Assembly (NCBI GenBank): GCA_017629575.1
Contig: JAGBWX010000019.1
Coordinates: 1 to 43,453, forward strand
Source: Spirochaetales bacterium
GTDB taxonomy: Bacteria > Spirochaetota > Spirochaetia > Sphaerochaetales > Sphaerochaetaceae
Direction: 5' to 3'
DNA: 43,453 nucleotides
The position numbers were made by a program, and so were the translations under genes. This document shows, piece by piece, positions 15,380 to 23,535 of this stretch (its first letter is position 1; every line of letters starts with the position of its first letter). The notes under the pieces were generated by a model, which made no database searches, was not told where the DNA came from, and saw only the letters and a program-made list of their open reading frames with translations.

Positions 15380-16396
15380 ATGGTTCTATTTTCAGATTTC
15401 CCATCTTGGATTTCTCCATATGTAATTAATGGCCTTCCTATTAGATGGTATGCAGTGATGTATATCGTTGCATTTGCCGTTGCATATAGCGTTTTCAGAT
15501 TTCTATGCAACAAGAAAGGCGAAATCAACCTGACCTCAGAAGAGTCACAGGATCTCTTTTTCTGGGGGATCTTGGGCCTGCTTTTAGGCGCTCGAATCGG
15601 TTCCTGCCTCTTATATTCAGATACAATCTATTATCTAACACATCCATGGATGATGATTTGGCCATTCGAGAATGGAAAGTTTGTAGGCCTTCCTGGAATG
15701 AGCTATCACGGTGGTGTTGTGGGAGCAACATTGGGAATCTGCCTATATTGCAGAAAACACAAGCTTTCAATACTGAAAATTGGTGATTTAGTAACCCTTT
15801 CGATTCCTCTTGGATACTTTTTCGGAAGACTTGGCAATTTCATAAATGGAGAGCTCTATGGAAGAGTTACAGAGTCTTCTTTTGGCATGATCTTCCCATA
15901 TGCAGAGCGTTTCTCTGCTGATATTGAATGGGTAAGGAATATTGCTGATAAGCTTTCTATCGAGTATGTCCCAGGTGGATATGTAAATCTTCCTCGATTC
16001 CCATCTCAGCTCTTCGAAGCTTTTGGAGAGGGCATTCTGCTATTTGTCTTAATGTATTTTGTCGTATATAGCATTAAGAGGAAGAAAGGACTTCCTGACG
16101 GAATTCTCATTAGCTCTTATATTTTTGGATACGGAATCATCAGGTTTGTTATAGAATATTTTAGACAGCCTGATTCAGATATTGGATATGTGCTGTCCTT
16201 GGGAGAAAAGAGCACAAACATCTATCTTTTTGAGTCTGTATTGAACATCTCAAAGGGACAGATATATTGTTTGGTTATGATGGCGGCAGGAATTATCCTT
16301 ACGGTCTCGATTTTTGCTGGCAAGAATAAGAAGGTGGAGAATGATAAACGAAAGAATCAACAGCCTAAGAAAGGAAATGGCAAAGGAAGGCATTGA
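15380..16396 (+). CDS. lgt: Phosphatidylglycerol-prolipoprotein diacylglyceryl transferase
   Basis: Inner-membrane enzyme that attaches diacylglycerol to the lipobox cysteine of prelipoproteins, the first step of lipoprotein maturation. 338 residues with about seven membrane helices. Diagnostic motifs are GMSYHGGVVGA with the essential His, and the Lgt signature GRLGNFINGELYGRVTE with its Arg and Asn/Gly/Glu residues; 'LPRFPSQLFEAFGEG' is also typical. The C terminus has an extra basic tail rich in Lys, Asn and Gly that overlaps the next gene by 56 bases. Spirochaetes rely heavily on lipoproteins, and one candidate substrate is encoded at 31664. Probably read from a leaderless message. Confidence 0.95.
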   Translation: MVLFSDFPSWISPYVINGLPIRWYAVMYIVAFAVAYSVFRFLCNKKGEINLTSEESQDLFFWGILGLLLGARIGSCLLYSDTIYYLTHPWMMIWPFENGKFVGLPGMSYHGGVVGATLGICLYCRKHKLSILKIGDLVTLSIPLGYFFGRLGNFINGELYGRVTESSFGMIFPYAERFSADIEWVRNIADKLSIEYVPGGYVNLPRFPSQLFEAFGEGILLFVLMYFVVYSIKRKKGLPDGILISSYIFGYGIIRFVIEYFRQPDSDIGYVLSLGEKSTNIYLFESVLNISKGQIYCLVMMAAGIILTVSIFAGKNKKVENDKRKNQQPKKGNGKGRH

Positions 16397-18113
16397 TGCC
16401 TACCTTATTACAGGAACAGACCCTCATCAGAGCGAATATGTAGCTCCAAGATGGAGAACAAGAGCATTTATCTCAGGTTTTACAGGTTCTGCTGGAACTG
16501 TAATTGTCACAATGGATAAGGCTTTGCTTTGGGTAGATTCAAGATACTTCATCCAGGCTGCTGCAGAAATCAAGGGTTCTTCATTCGAGATGCTCAAGCT
16601 CGATACTCCTGGTACACCAAGTCCATATGGCTATCTTGAGAATAATCTCAAGAAGGATGCTGTTGTTGGCGTTGATGGTGCGTCCATCTCAATCACAAAG
16701 TTCGAAGAACTTGCTGGAAAGCTCAAAGAAAAGAAGGTTAAGCTTGTTTCCACAGACGATCTTTTGGATCGCTTCTGGACAGATAGACCTGAGATTCCAT
16801 TCTCATCATGCGTACAGATGAAGGATGACTATGCTGGATTCACAGCAAATGCAAAGGTTAATTTCGTTCGCCTCAAGATGAGACAGAAGGGCACAGATTG
16901 GACTTTCATTTCATCAATTGATGATGTTGCTTGGCTTACAAACCTCAGAGCAGATGATATCGCATACAATCCAGTTTTTATGGCATACGCATTCATCTCC
17001 TATGATAGAGCTATCCTCTTCACAAACCCAAAGAGATTCTCAGAAGAACTTTATGCTAAGGTAGCTGCCGACTTTGAAATTTATGACTATCTTGAAGCTA
17101 AGGAGATGCTTCCTTCTCTTACAAAGAAAGGCAAGGGCTACTATGATCCAAACAAGAGCGCATATGCATTTGCATCAAGCCTTAGAAAGAAGAGAAATAT
17201 AACAGGCATTGATATCACAACAGATCTCAAGGCAAGAAAGAATCCTGTTGAGCTAGATGGCATGAGAAGATCTCACTTCCAGGATGGTATTGCTTTTGCA
17301 AACTTTATGGCAAACCTTGATCCTCTTGGCAAATATAGCGAGATTGAAATCTCTGATAGATTCGCTGCTGAAAGAGAGAAGCTCGAAGGTTATCTTGGAC
17401 CTTCTTTCAGACCAATTTCTGGCTTCAGAGAACACGGTGCAATGTGCCACTACTCAGCAGATGCAGAGTCAAACAAGAGCATAGATAGACAGGGCTTGCT
17501 GGTTCTCGATACTGGCTCTCAGTTCGAATATGGCATGACAGACCTTACAAGAACACTTCTTTTCGGAGCTAATGCCACTGAAGAGGAAAAGAGAGACTAT
17601 ACACTGGTTCTCAAGGGACATCTTGCACTTGCACGCCAGCGTTTCCCACTTGGAACAAGAGGCTATCAGCTTGATGTGCTTGCTAAGCAGTATCTATGGA
17701 CAGCTGGCATGACATTCTTCCATGGAACAGGACATGGTGTAGGCTGTAGACTCAATGTTCATGAGGGACCAATGAATATCAGCCCAAGAGCTGTTGATGT
17801 TCCACTTGAGCCTGGCATGGTTGTATCTGATGAGCCTGGTCTCTATAAAGAGGGCAGACATGGCATCAGAATCGAGAACTTGATTGCTGTTCAGAAGGAT
17901 ATCGATACAGAATTTGGTACATTCTGTACATTCGAAGTTCTCTCAATGGTTCCATATGAAAAGAGACTCATCGATGTAAGATATCTTACAGATTCTGAGA
18001 TTCAGCAGATTAATCTCTATCATCAGTGGATCTGCGACCAGCTTATCGACTATGTAAGAGAAGAAACAAAGCCTTGGCTCGAGGATGCAACTTCACCAAT
18101 TGAAAGAAAATAA
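16341..18113 (+). CDS. pepP: Xaa-Pro aminopeptidase (M24B, aminopeptidase P type)
   Basis: Cytosolic metallopeptidase removing an N-terminal residue next to proline. From ATG 16341 it has 590 residues, the three-domain size of the eukaryote-like (XPNPEP1-type) enzymes: two creatinase-like N-terminal domains, beginning 'MAKEGIDAYLITGTDPHQSEY', and a C-terminal pita-bread domain. Metal ligands are visible: the two Asp in 'LDTGSQFEYGMTDLTRTLLFG', His in FHGTGHGVGCRLNVHEGP, and Glu in 'EPGLYKEGRHGIRIENL' and in TFEVLSMVPYE. The ATG is preceded by AAGGTGGAG, rather close. It overlaps the lgt tail by 56 bases in another frame. The upstream in-frame start at 16314 lacks support from the family alignment. 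Confidence 0.92.
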   Translation: MINERINSLRKEMAKEGIDAYLITGTDPHQSEYVAPRWRTRAFISGFTGSAGTVIVTMDKALLWVDSRYFIQAAAEIKGSSFEMLKLDTPGTPSPYGYLENNLKKDAVVGVDGASISITKFEELAGKLKEKKVKLVSTDDLLDRFWTDRPEIPFSSCVQMKDDYAGFTANAKVNFVRLKMRQKGTDWTFISSIDDVAWLTNLRADDIAYNPVFMAYAFISYDRAILFTNPKRFSEELYAKVAADFEIYDYLEAKEMLPSLTKKGKGYYDPNKSAYAFASSLRKKRNITGIDITTDLKARKNPVELDGMRRSHFQDGIAFANFMANLDPLGKYSEIEISDRFAAEREKLEGYLGPSFRPISGFREHGAMCHYSADAESNKSIDRQGLLVLDTGSQFEYGMTDLTRTLLFGANATEEEKRDYTLVLKGHLALARQRFPLGTRGYQLDVLAKQYLWTAGMTFFHGTGHGVGCRLNVHEGPMNISPRAVDVPLEPGMVVSDEPGLYKEGRHGIRIENLIAVQKDIDTEFGTFCTFEVLSMVPYEKRLIDVRYLTDSEIQQINLYHQWICDQLIDYVREETKPWLEDATSPIERK

Positions 18114-18146
18114 GTATAGTAATAGCGATACACACAGGAGTTTAAA

Positions 18147-19796
18147 ATGGTTAATCAGTTAACTAAGAACAACAAGATTCAGCGCAAGGGCCCAGTAGTG
18201 CTCGTAATTATGGATGGCGTTGGCTTTGGAAAGTATAAGGATGGCGATGCAGTAGATGCAGCTGTAACAAAGAACCTCGACAAGCTTTATGAGACATGTG
18301 CATGGACAAAGCTTAAGGCACATGGTCTTGCAGTTGGACTCCCATCAGATGCAGATATGGGAAACAGTGAGGTTGGACACAACGCAATGGGTTGTGGAAG
18401 AGTATTCGCACAGGGCGCAAAGCTTGTAGCTAACTCAATTACATCAGGTCAGATGTTTGCTGGCGATACATGGAAGAAGCTTGTTGAAAACGCAAAGAGC
18501 AATAACTCAGCTCTTCACTTCATCGGTCTCCTTTCAGATGGTAACGTTCACTCTCATATCGATAACCTCAAGGCTATGGTTGAGCAGGCAAAGACTGAAG
18601 GTGTTAAGAAGGTTAGAGTTCACGCACTCTTAGATGGAAGAGACGTAGGCGAAGTATCAGCTCTCGACTACTTCGATCCATTTGCAGCATTCCTTGCAGA
18701 TCTTTCTGCAGACGGAACATTCGATGCTAAGATTGCTTCAGGTGGCGGAAGAATGGTTATTACAATGGACCGCTACAACGCTAACTGGGATATGGTTAGA
18801 AAGGGTTGGGAAACTCATGTTCTTGGTGAAGGCAGAATGTTTGCATCTAGCCATGAAGCTATTGAGACACTCAGAGCAGAGACTGGTGCAATTGACCAGG
18901 ATCTCCCTCCATTCGTAATTGCAGAAGACAGCAAGCCAGTTGGTACAATCGAAGATGGCGACTCAGTAATCCTCTTCAACTTCAGAGGCGACAGAGCTCT
19001 TGAAATTACAAAGGCATTTGAGGCAGAGACTCTTACTGAGTTCGATAGAAAGAGATTCCCTAAGGTAGAGTATGCTGGCATGATGGAATATGATGGCGAC
19101 CTTCACGTTCCTGCACAGTTCCTCGTTTCACCTCCATCAATCGATAGGACAATGGCAGAGTTCCTTTGCGCATCAGGCGTAAAGCAGTTCTCTATCTCAG
19201 AGACTCAGAAGTTTGGACACGTAACATACTTCTTCAACGGAAACAAGTCTGGCATGTTCGACGAAACACTTGAGGAATATGTTGAGATTCCTTCAGACAA
19301 GGTTCCATTCGAAGAAAGACCATGGATGAAGTGCGCAGAGATCACAGACAGAGTTCTTGAAGAGATTGACTCTGGCAAGTGGGACCTCATCAAGCTCAAC
19401 TACCCAAACGGCGACATGGTAGGACATACAGGTGTATTCGAAGCTGTAGTATGCTCAATGGAAGCTATGGACCTTCAGATTGGCAGACTTAAGGATGCAG
19501 TTGAGAAGGCTGGTGGCGTAATGGTTATCACAGCTGACCACGGCAATGCAGATGATATGTATGAGCACGGCAAGGATGGCTCTGTAAAGCTCAAGAGCAA
19601 CGGAGATCCAAAGAGCAAGACATCTCACTCTCTCAACCTTGTTCCATGCATCATCTACGATCCTGAGTACAATGGCGAGTATGACAAGACTCTCAACACA
19701 GGTCTTGGTATCTCATCAATCCCTGCAACATGCATGAACCTCCTTGGCTTCGATGCTCCAGAGGATTACGATGCATCAATCATCAATTTAAAGTAA
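18147..19796 (+). CDS. gpmI: 2,3-bisphosphoglycerate-independent phosphoglycerate mutase
   Basis: Glycolytic enzyme interconverting 3- and 2-phosphoglycerate, 549 residues, slightly above the usual 510-520. The alkaline-phosphatase-fold metal site is complete: 'VVLVIMDGVGFG' with the first Asp, the phospho-serine motif MGNSEVGHNAMG (Ser74), the phosphotransferase segment 'HALLDGRDVGEVSALDYF', and the second metal site ITADHGNADDMYEH. The ATG at 18147 has CAGGAG eight bases upstream, a normal ribosome site. It is a single-gene unit ending at a strong terminator shared with the converging operon. Confidence 0.96.
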   Translation: MVNQLTKNNKIQRKGPVVLVIMDGVGFGKYKDGDAVDAAVTKNLDKLYETCAWTKLKAHGLAVGLPSDADMGNSEVGHNAMGCGRVFAQGAKLVANSITSGQMFAGDTWKKLVENAKSNNSALHFIGLLSDGNVHSHIDNLKAMVEQAKTEGVKKVRVHALLDGRDVGEVSALDYFDPFAAFLADLSADGTFDAKIASGGGRMVITMDRYNANWDMVRKGWETHVLGEGRMFASSHEAIETLRAETGAIDQDLPPFVIAEDSKPVGTIEDGDSVILFNFRGDRALEITKAFEAETLTEFDRKRFPKVEYAGMMEYDGDLHVPAQFLVSPPSIDRTMAEFLCASGVKQFSISETQKFGHVTYFFNGNKSGMFDETLEEYVEIPSDKVPFEERPWMKCAEITDRVLEEIDSGKWDLIKLNYPNGDMVGHTGVFEAVVCSMEAMDLQIGRLKDAVEKAGGVMVITADHGNADDMYEHGKDGSVKLKSNGDPKSKTSHSLNLVPCIIYDPEYNGEYDKTLNTGLGISSIPATCMNLLGFDAPEDYDASIINLK

Positions 19797-19817
19797 GAAC
19801 GATGGTATATAAAAAGG

Positions 19818-19844
19818 AAAAAGTGGCTTAATTGCCACTTTTTT
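19818..19844. terminator. Bidirectional terminator between gpmI and the nuclease operon
   Basis: AAAAAGTGGC-type stem (19818-19827) with loop TTAATT (19828-19833) and GCCACTTTTTT (19834-19844). The stop codon of the minus-strand gene lies in the loop, so that gene's last codons are part of the hairpin. Confidence 0.8.
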
Positions 19845-21420
19845 CTTTTGCATATGACATTGAATTTTTATTTACAAATGGTTTAAGGAACCTTTTTAGT
19901 GTGTAGTGAGATGGTATTCCATCCTCTGAAAGAGGGCAGAGATATACGAAGGTATCCTTGTTGTAGAATGACATATCCTCAAACTGGAATCTTGGGAAAT
20001 CCTTCTTATTTGGCTTTCCATAGATTATCGCTATTCCACCAATTCTATCATTTGGATTAACGGCTGCAAGAGAATGGTTGTAACGGAAGATAAGTCTTTC
20101 CATCTCATTTTCAATGTTTTTGAGAGGTTTGAACTTTGCGTCTATTACAAGGTATTCGCAGTAGGAGCCTCTAGTGATTTTAAGAACATAGTCAGGGGTA
20201 TATTTGTCATCATCCTTTTCTGTTTCTGATTTTCTTCTATAAAGTCCAATTCCGTTCTCAGCTTCCTCTGGCTTTTGATCAATTACTGGCTGATAGTAAA
20301 GAACAGCCTCAGCACAATCTCTCTTATAGTAAAAGGTATTGTTGATCTTTGTGTTGCCGTTAGGTCTCAGCTTGTAGTTATAGAGAGCTTCTCCGGATTC
20401 TACAAAGCCATAGTTCTCGAGTTCGGATCTAAGAACATAGAGAGTGTATAACTCATAGATTTCAGCGCTCTCATTAGGATTCTTTGTGCTTGTTGCAAGA
20501 GAGAAGAGCTCTGCTCTCTTCTTGCCATCCTGTCTTCCCTTCTGAAGGTTGTTTTCATGGCTATTGCCTTCTAGAAGTGTATTTAAACGCTTAAGGATAG
20601 CTTCTAAATCAGCTTTGATTGCAAGTAGTTCATCTTTTGAAGATAGGCCTTCTGTAACTTTATGTGCAAGGTTCTCTTCAAGAATATGGTATGTTGATAT
20701 AGCGCTATCTCTCTGAGAGATTGTCTTTATTGGCTTCTCTTGGAGCTTCTTATCAGACTTTGTTCTTTCTGGTGGAATTGCAAGAGTATATGAAATTCCC
20801 TTTGAGAAGAAATTTCCACCGATTTTGATATCAATAAGCCTATAGCCATTGAGCTTGAAGTTGAGGATTGGAATTTCTTCTCTCTGGAAAGATACCAGGC
20901 CTTCCTTTGTTCCCGGCTCAGCAGAGAAAACTCTATATGGTCCAATCATATTGGCTTTGTCATCAAAGAGTATGATTGAGTTGCTCTTCTTTCTTGGATT
21001 CATGCCATATTTGGTGAATCTCTGGAAGCAGTCTACGCTCTCTTCTCTTGGAATAGCTACAAAGATGTTTTCTGAAAGCAAGTTTGTATAGTAGCCCTTG
21101 AAGAATCTCTTCTGCGGAATCTCGATGTAATATACAGCTTCGTTCTTCTTTGGGTTTTCTCTTTCCTTGATAATCTTTTCATCCAAATCCATTACGATAA
21201 GCTGGCTTGGATAAAGGTCCCTTTCAACCTTTCTTTCCCAGTTTTTGACATCTGGGAATATTATTTCAATCTGAGATTTCTTTGCATTTGGAAGGAAGTC
21301 TCTCTTATCCTCTGCTGACATTTCAACCCAGCCACTCTTCTCTTTTCTGAGAAGTGGCATTGCGAGGACAGTAAAAATCTCATCATATCTTTTATATTCG
21401 ATAGAAAGTATGTATTTCAT
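19828..21420 (-). CDS. Predicted PD-(D/E)XK nuclease, DUF2357/McrC-like
   Basis: 530 residues, no signal peptide or membrane helix. The C-terminal third has the nuclease pattern: Pro409-Asp410 (TPDYVLKI), then Asp427-Ala-Lys429 in LVIDAKFK, followed by 'RYNHSLAAV' and 'GIAIIYGKP' strand-helix elements. This is how McrC and DUF2357 proteins look. The N-terminal part (about 1-230) is beta-rich and not recognised, and a helical linker (about 235-290) joins them. McrC-like proteins normally work with an McrB GTPase, but no such gene is near. Instead it is the third gene of an operon with a symporter and a membrane protein (eight-base gap). It could act in defence, RNA or DNA processing; substrate unknown. 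Confidence 0.6.
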   Translation of the reverse strand: MKYILSIEYKRYDEIFTVLAMPLLRKEKSGWVEMSAEDKRDFLPNAKKSQIEIIFPDVKNWERKVERDLYPSQLIVMDLDEKIIKERENPKKNEAVYYIEIPQKRFFKGYYTNLLSENIFVAIPREESVDCFQRFTKYGMNPRKKSNSIILFDDKANMIGPYRVFSAEPGTKEGLVSFQREEIPILNFKLNGYRLIDIKIGGNFFSKGISYTLAIPPERTKSDKKLQEKPIKTISQRDSAISTYHILEENLAHKVTEGLSSKDELLAIKADLEAILKRLNTLLEGNSHENNLQKGRQDGKKRAELFSLATSTKNPNESAEIYELYTLYVLRSELENYGFVESGEALYNYKLRPNGNTKINNTFYYKRDCAEAVLYYQPVIDQKPEEAENGIGLYRRKSETEKDDDKYTPDYVLKITRGSYCEYLVIDAKFKPLKNIENEMERLIFRYNHSLAAVNPNDRIGGIAIIYGKPNKKDFPRFQFEDMSFYNKDTFVYLCPLSEDGIPSHYTLKRFLKPFVNKNSMSYAKEKSGN

Positions 21421-21428
21421 CGGCGTGC

Positions 21429-22193
21429 CTAGAAAGATTCTCCTGTATTAAATGTAAGGATGATTATTCCAGTCAGGTAAAGAACAGATGAAATAATCGC
21501 AGTAATGAACTCATAAGATGTTGATAGATGCAATCCTACGATGATTAGAGTAAAACCAATGAATCTTCTAGTATTGATTGGGCTCTTATCCTTGATGGCG
21601 AAAACAAGAAGCGTGATGATTGTCGTTACATATAGAAGAATGATGGCCATCTGGATATATGCATCGTACTGGGAGTTGAATACATTCATCGCATTTTCCT
21701 TCTTCGTAGAAGAGATAGGTGCGAAGAGTGAAATCAAGAGGGATGCTGCAAGAACTGCAGATGTATATATATCAATCTTAGATGAGTTGAATCCGTAATA
21801 CCTTAAGGCTGAGATCAAGAATAGAGCAGCAGAACCTAAGAGCGAGAATCTACCGATAGACACAAGAATTGAAGAATCGACGATGAAGATCCCAGTGACC
21901 TCTGTGTACTTTGGAATGACAAGAGTTGCCTGAATCGCAATGATTGTAAAAAGCAGTGGATAAATCTCTCCATCCTGTGAGTGCAGCCTTCTCTTAACCC
22001 TGAGTGCAATCTGAGGAATGATTGAGGAAAGAAGAATCACAAATTGAGGTAGATAGGAAACTACATCATCGATGTATGAGTTAGGTGTCTCCTCAAAGAT
22101 TATCTTTGTCATGTGGACAATCATCGCTCCGTATACGAGAGTGATGATTATCTGCAATAAAAGAAATAGTGTATTAACTCTTTTTTGATTCAT
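21429..22193 (-). CDS. Hypothetical multi-helix membrane protein
   Basis: I do not recognise the family. 254 residues with about eight hydrophobic helices: near 8-30, 45-65, 78-98, 108-130, 140-160, 180-203 and two in 208-250. Short basic connectors occur, such as RVKRRLHSQDGE after helix 2. There are no obvious catalytic motifs or charged residues buried in helices. The gene lies nine bases after the symporter gene and eight before the nuclease gene, with AAGG seven bases before ATG, so it is expressed with them. It might be a transporter partner, sensor or membrane anchor; nothing in the sequence decides. Confidence 0.65.
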   Translation of the reverse strand: MNQKRVNTLFLLLQIIITLVYGAMIVHMTKIIFEETPNSYIDDVVSYLPQFVILLSSIIPQIALRVKRRLHSQDGEIYPLLFTIIAIQATLVIPKYTEVTGIFIVDSSILVSIGRFSLLGSAALFLISALRYYGFNSSKIDIYTSAVLAASLLISLFAPISSTKKENAMNVFNSQYDAYIQMAIILLYVTTIITLLVFAIKDKSPINTRRFIGFTLIIVGLHLSTSYEFITAIISSVLYLTGIIILTFNTGESF

Positions 22194-22202
22194 GCGGAAA
22201 CC

Positions 22203-23450
22203 TTAGATAGTATCGCTGTATGGAGTGTCGATATCCGTTCCAACGTATACAGAGCCAACAATGGTTCCAAGATTGCTGATGAAACTATCAATAAGGATTC
22301 CAATGCCATTGATGAGCGGAAGTAGTGCAACGATTGCAGCCTCTGCTCCAGCAAGGTAGATATTACAGAGCTTCATAGCTAAGAAAATTACGAAGATAGT
22401 CTCATAGCCTACAAAGAGGGATGCTGTAAGGCTTGTAAGCATCATTGCGCAAGATACGATAAGACAAATTGCGATAGATGGCTTTTGTCCTGTTGCACCC
22501 TGGATGAGCATCAATGTTATGAGTGTAGAAATGAATGCTGTGCCGCCTCTTGCAATGAGAGTGAAGAGAGGGATTGCTGTTGAAGAAATTCTCTTCTGGG
22601 AACCGAGATTCTGTCTTGTTACAGATTCTCCCATGAGAGAAGAGATGATGATGTTTCCTGTTGTAAGGGCAATTGTGAGATTTGAGAGAGATCCAAAGAA
22701 GGCTCTGTAAGGATTCTTTCTAAATCCAGTGTATGCCCAGAAGATAATAGGAAGGACAACAAATATTACGCCAACGCTTGCAAGAATAATCTTATACAGG
22801 AACTCTGGAACAACCAGAATAGTCTTCTCCTGATAGAGTGAAAGGAAGAACCATGATGAGCTTGTGTATGCAAGAAGCCAACCGAATGTTGTCACTGTTC
22901 TTGTAATTCTGTACATAACCTCTGCAAAGCTGTTCACGACTGTATATGCAGGACGGATGATATCTGATGATGGCTTGAGAGCAAGACCAAGAACCAAAGC
23001 AATGGCAATTGCTGGAGGCAAGAAAGTAGAAACATTTGACAGAAGGTCGAGTGGATTTGTTGGGAAGAGATATCCAAAGGCTTCTGTTGCAATCATATTT
23101 GCAGCATCTTCGATTCCTGCAAGAGATGATCCTGCTGATGCTGTTACTGGGAACTTAACAGGGAAGAAGTAGTAAAACACTGCAGCAACAACAGAGAGAA
23201 TTACTGTTGTACTGATTGACCAACCAATCATAGAGCTGAACATTCTTCCACCAGCTTCATCCTTTTTGAGAGATGCTATGCCGGATGCGAAAGTTATGAG
23301 GAGCACTGGAATGAAGAGGTATACGGAGAAGTTAATCAAATATGAAGACACAGCGGAGAAAAAATCCGTTGCGAGTGTATATTCACCGAACAAAAGACAT
23401 GTAGCAAAACCCATGAGTAGGGCAGCCATGTATGTAACCCATGTTTTCAT
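22203..23450 (-). CDS. Dicarboxylate/amino acid:cation symporter (DAACS family)
   Basis: Sodium- or proton-coupled transporter of the glutamate/C4-dicarboxylate type, 415 residues. Family features are 'NFSVYLFIPVLLITFASGIASL' (helix 2), the Ser/Thr-rich hairpin region 'LTIALTTGNIIISSLMGES', 'LFTLIARGGTAFISTLITL' and the C-terminal 'LINGIGILIDSFISNLGTIVGS', which matches the substrate-binding helix 8. The usual NMDGT helix 7 motif is replaced by ARGGTAF, so substrate and ion may differ. The first gene of an operon with a membrane protein and a predicted nuclease. No Shine-Dalgarno: a promoter lies directly upstream. Confidence 0.8.
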   Translation of the reverse strand: MKTWVTYMAALLMGFATCLLFGEYTLATDFFSAVSSYLINFSVYLFIPVLLITFASGIASLKKDEAGGRMFSSMIGWSISTTVILSVVAAVFYYFFPVKFPVTASAGSSLAGIEDAANMIATEAFGYLFPTNPLDLLSNVSTFLPPAIAIALVLGLALKPSSDIIRPAYTVVNSFAEVMYRITRTVTTFGWLLAYTSSSWFFLSLYQEKTILVVPEFLYKIILASVGVIFVVLPIIFWAYTGFRKNPYRAFFGSLSNLTIALTTGNIIISSLMGESVTRQNLGSQKRISSTAIPLFTLIARGGTAFISTLITLMLIQGATGQKPSIAICLIVSCAMMLTSLTASLFVGYETIFVIFLAMKLCNIYLAGAEAAIVALLPLINGIGILIDSFISNLGTIVGSVYVGTDIDTPYSDTI

Positions 23451-23457
23451 ACATTAA

Positions 23458-23486
23458 ATTTTAGTCTAGTAATAAATGTAAGTAAA
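23458..23486 (-). promoter_or_regulatory. Leaderless-type promoter of the symporter operon
   Basis: Minus strand: TTTACT (23486-23481), 17 bases, TAAAAT (23463-23458), seven bases, ATG (23450). It starts directly behind the terminator hairpin of the GH13 gene. Confidence 0.6.
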
Positions 23487-23519
23487 CCTCTTCGTATGAA
23501 AAATAATTCATAGAAGAGG
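23487..23519 (-). terminator. Terminator-like hairpin after the GH13 gene
   Basis: CCTCTTC (23487-23493), one bulged G, TATGAA, loop AAATAA, TTCATA, GAAGAGG (23513-23519). On the minus strand the stem is followed by TTTACTT. It lies 17 bases beyond the GH13 stop codon. Confidence 0.6.
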
Positions 23520-23535
23520 CTTTAATTGGATAAAT

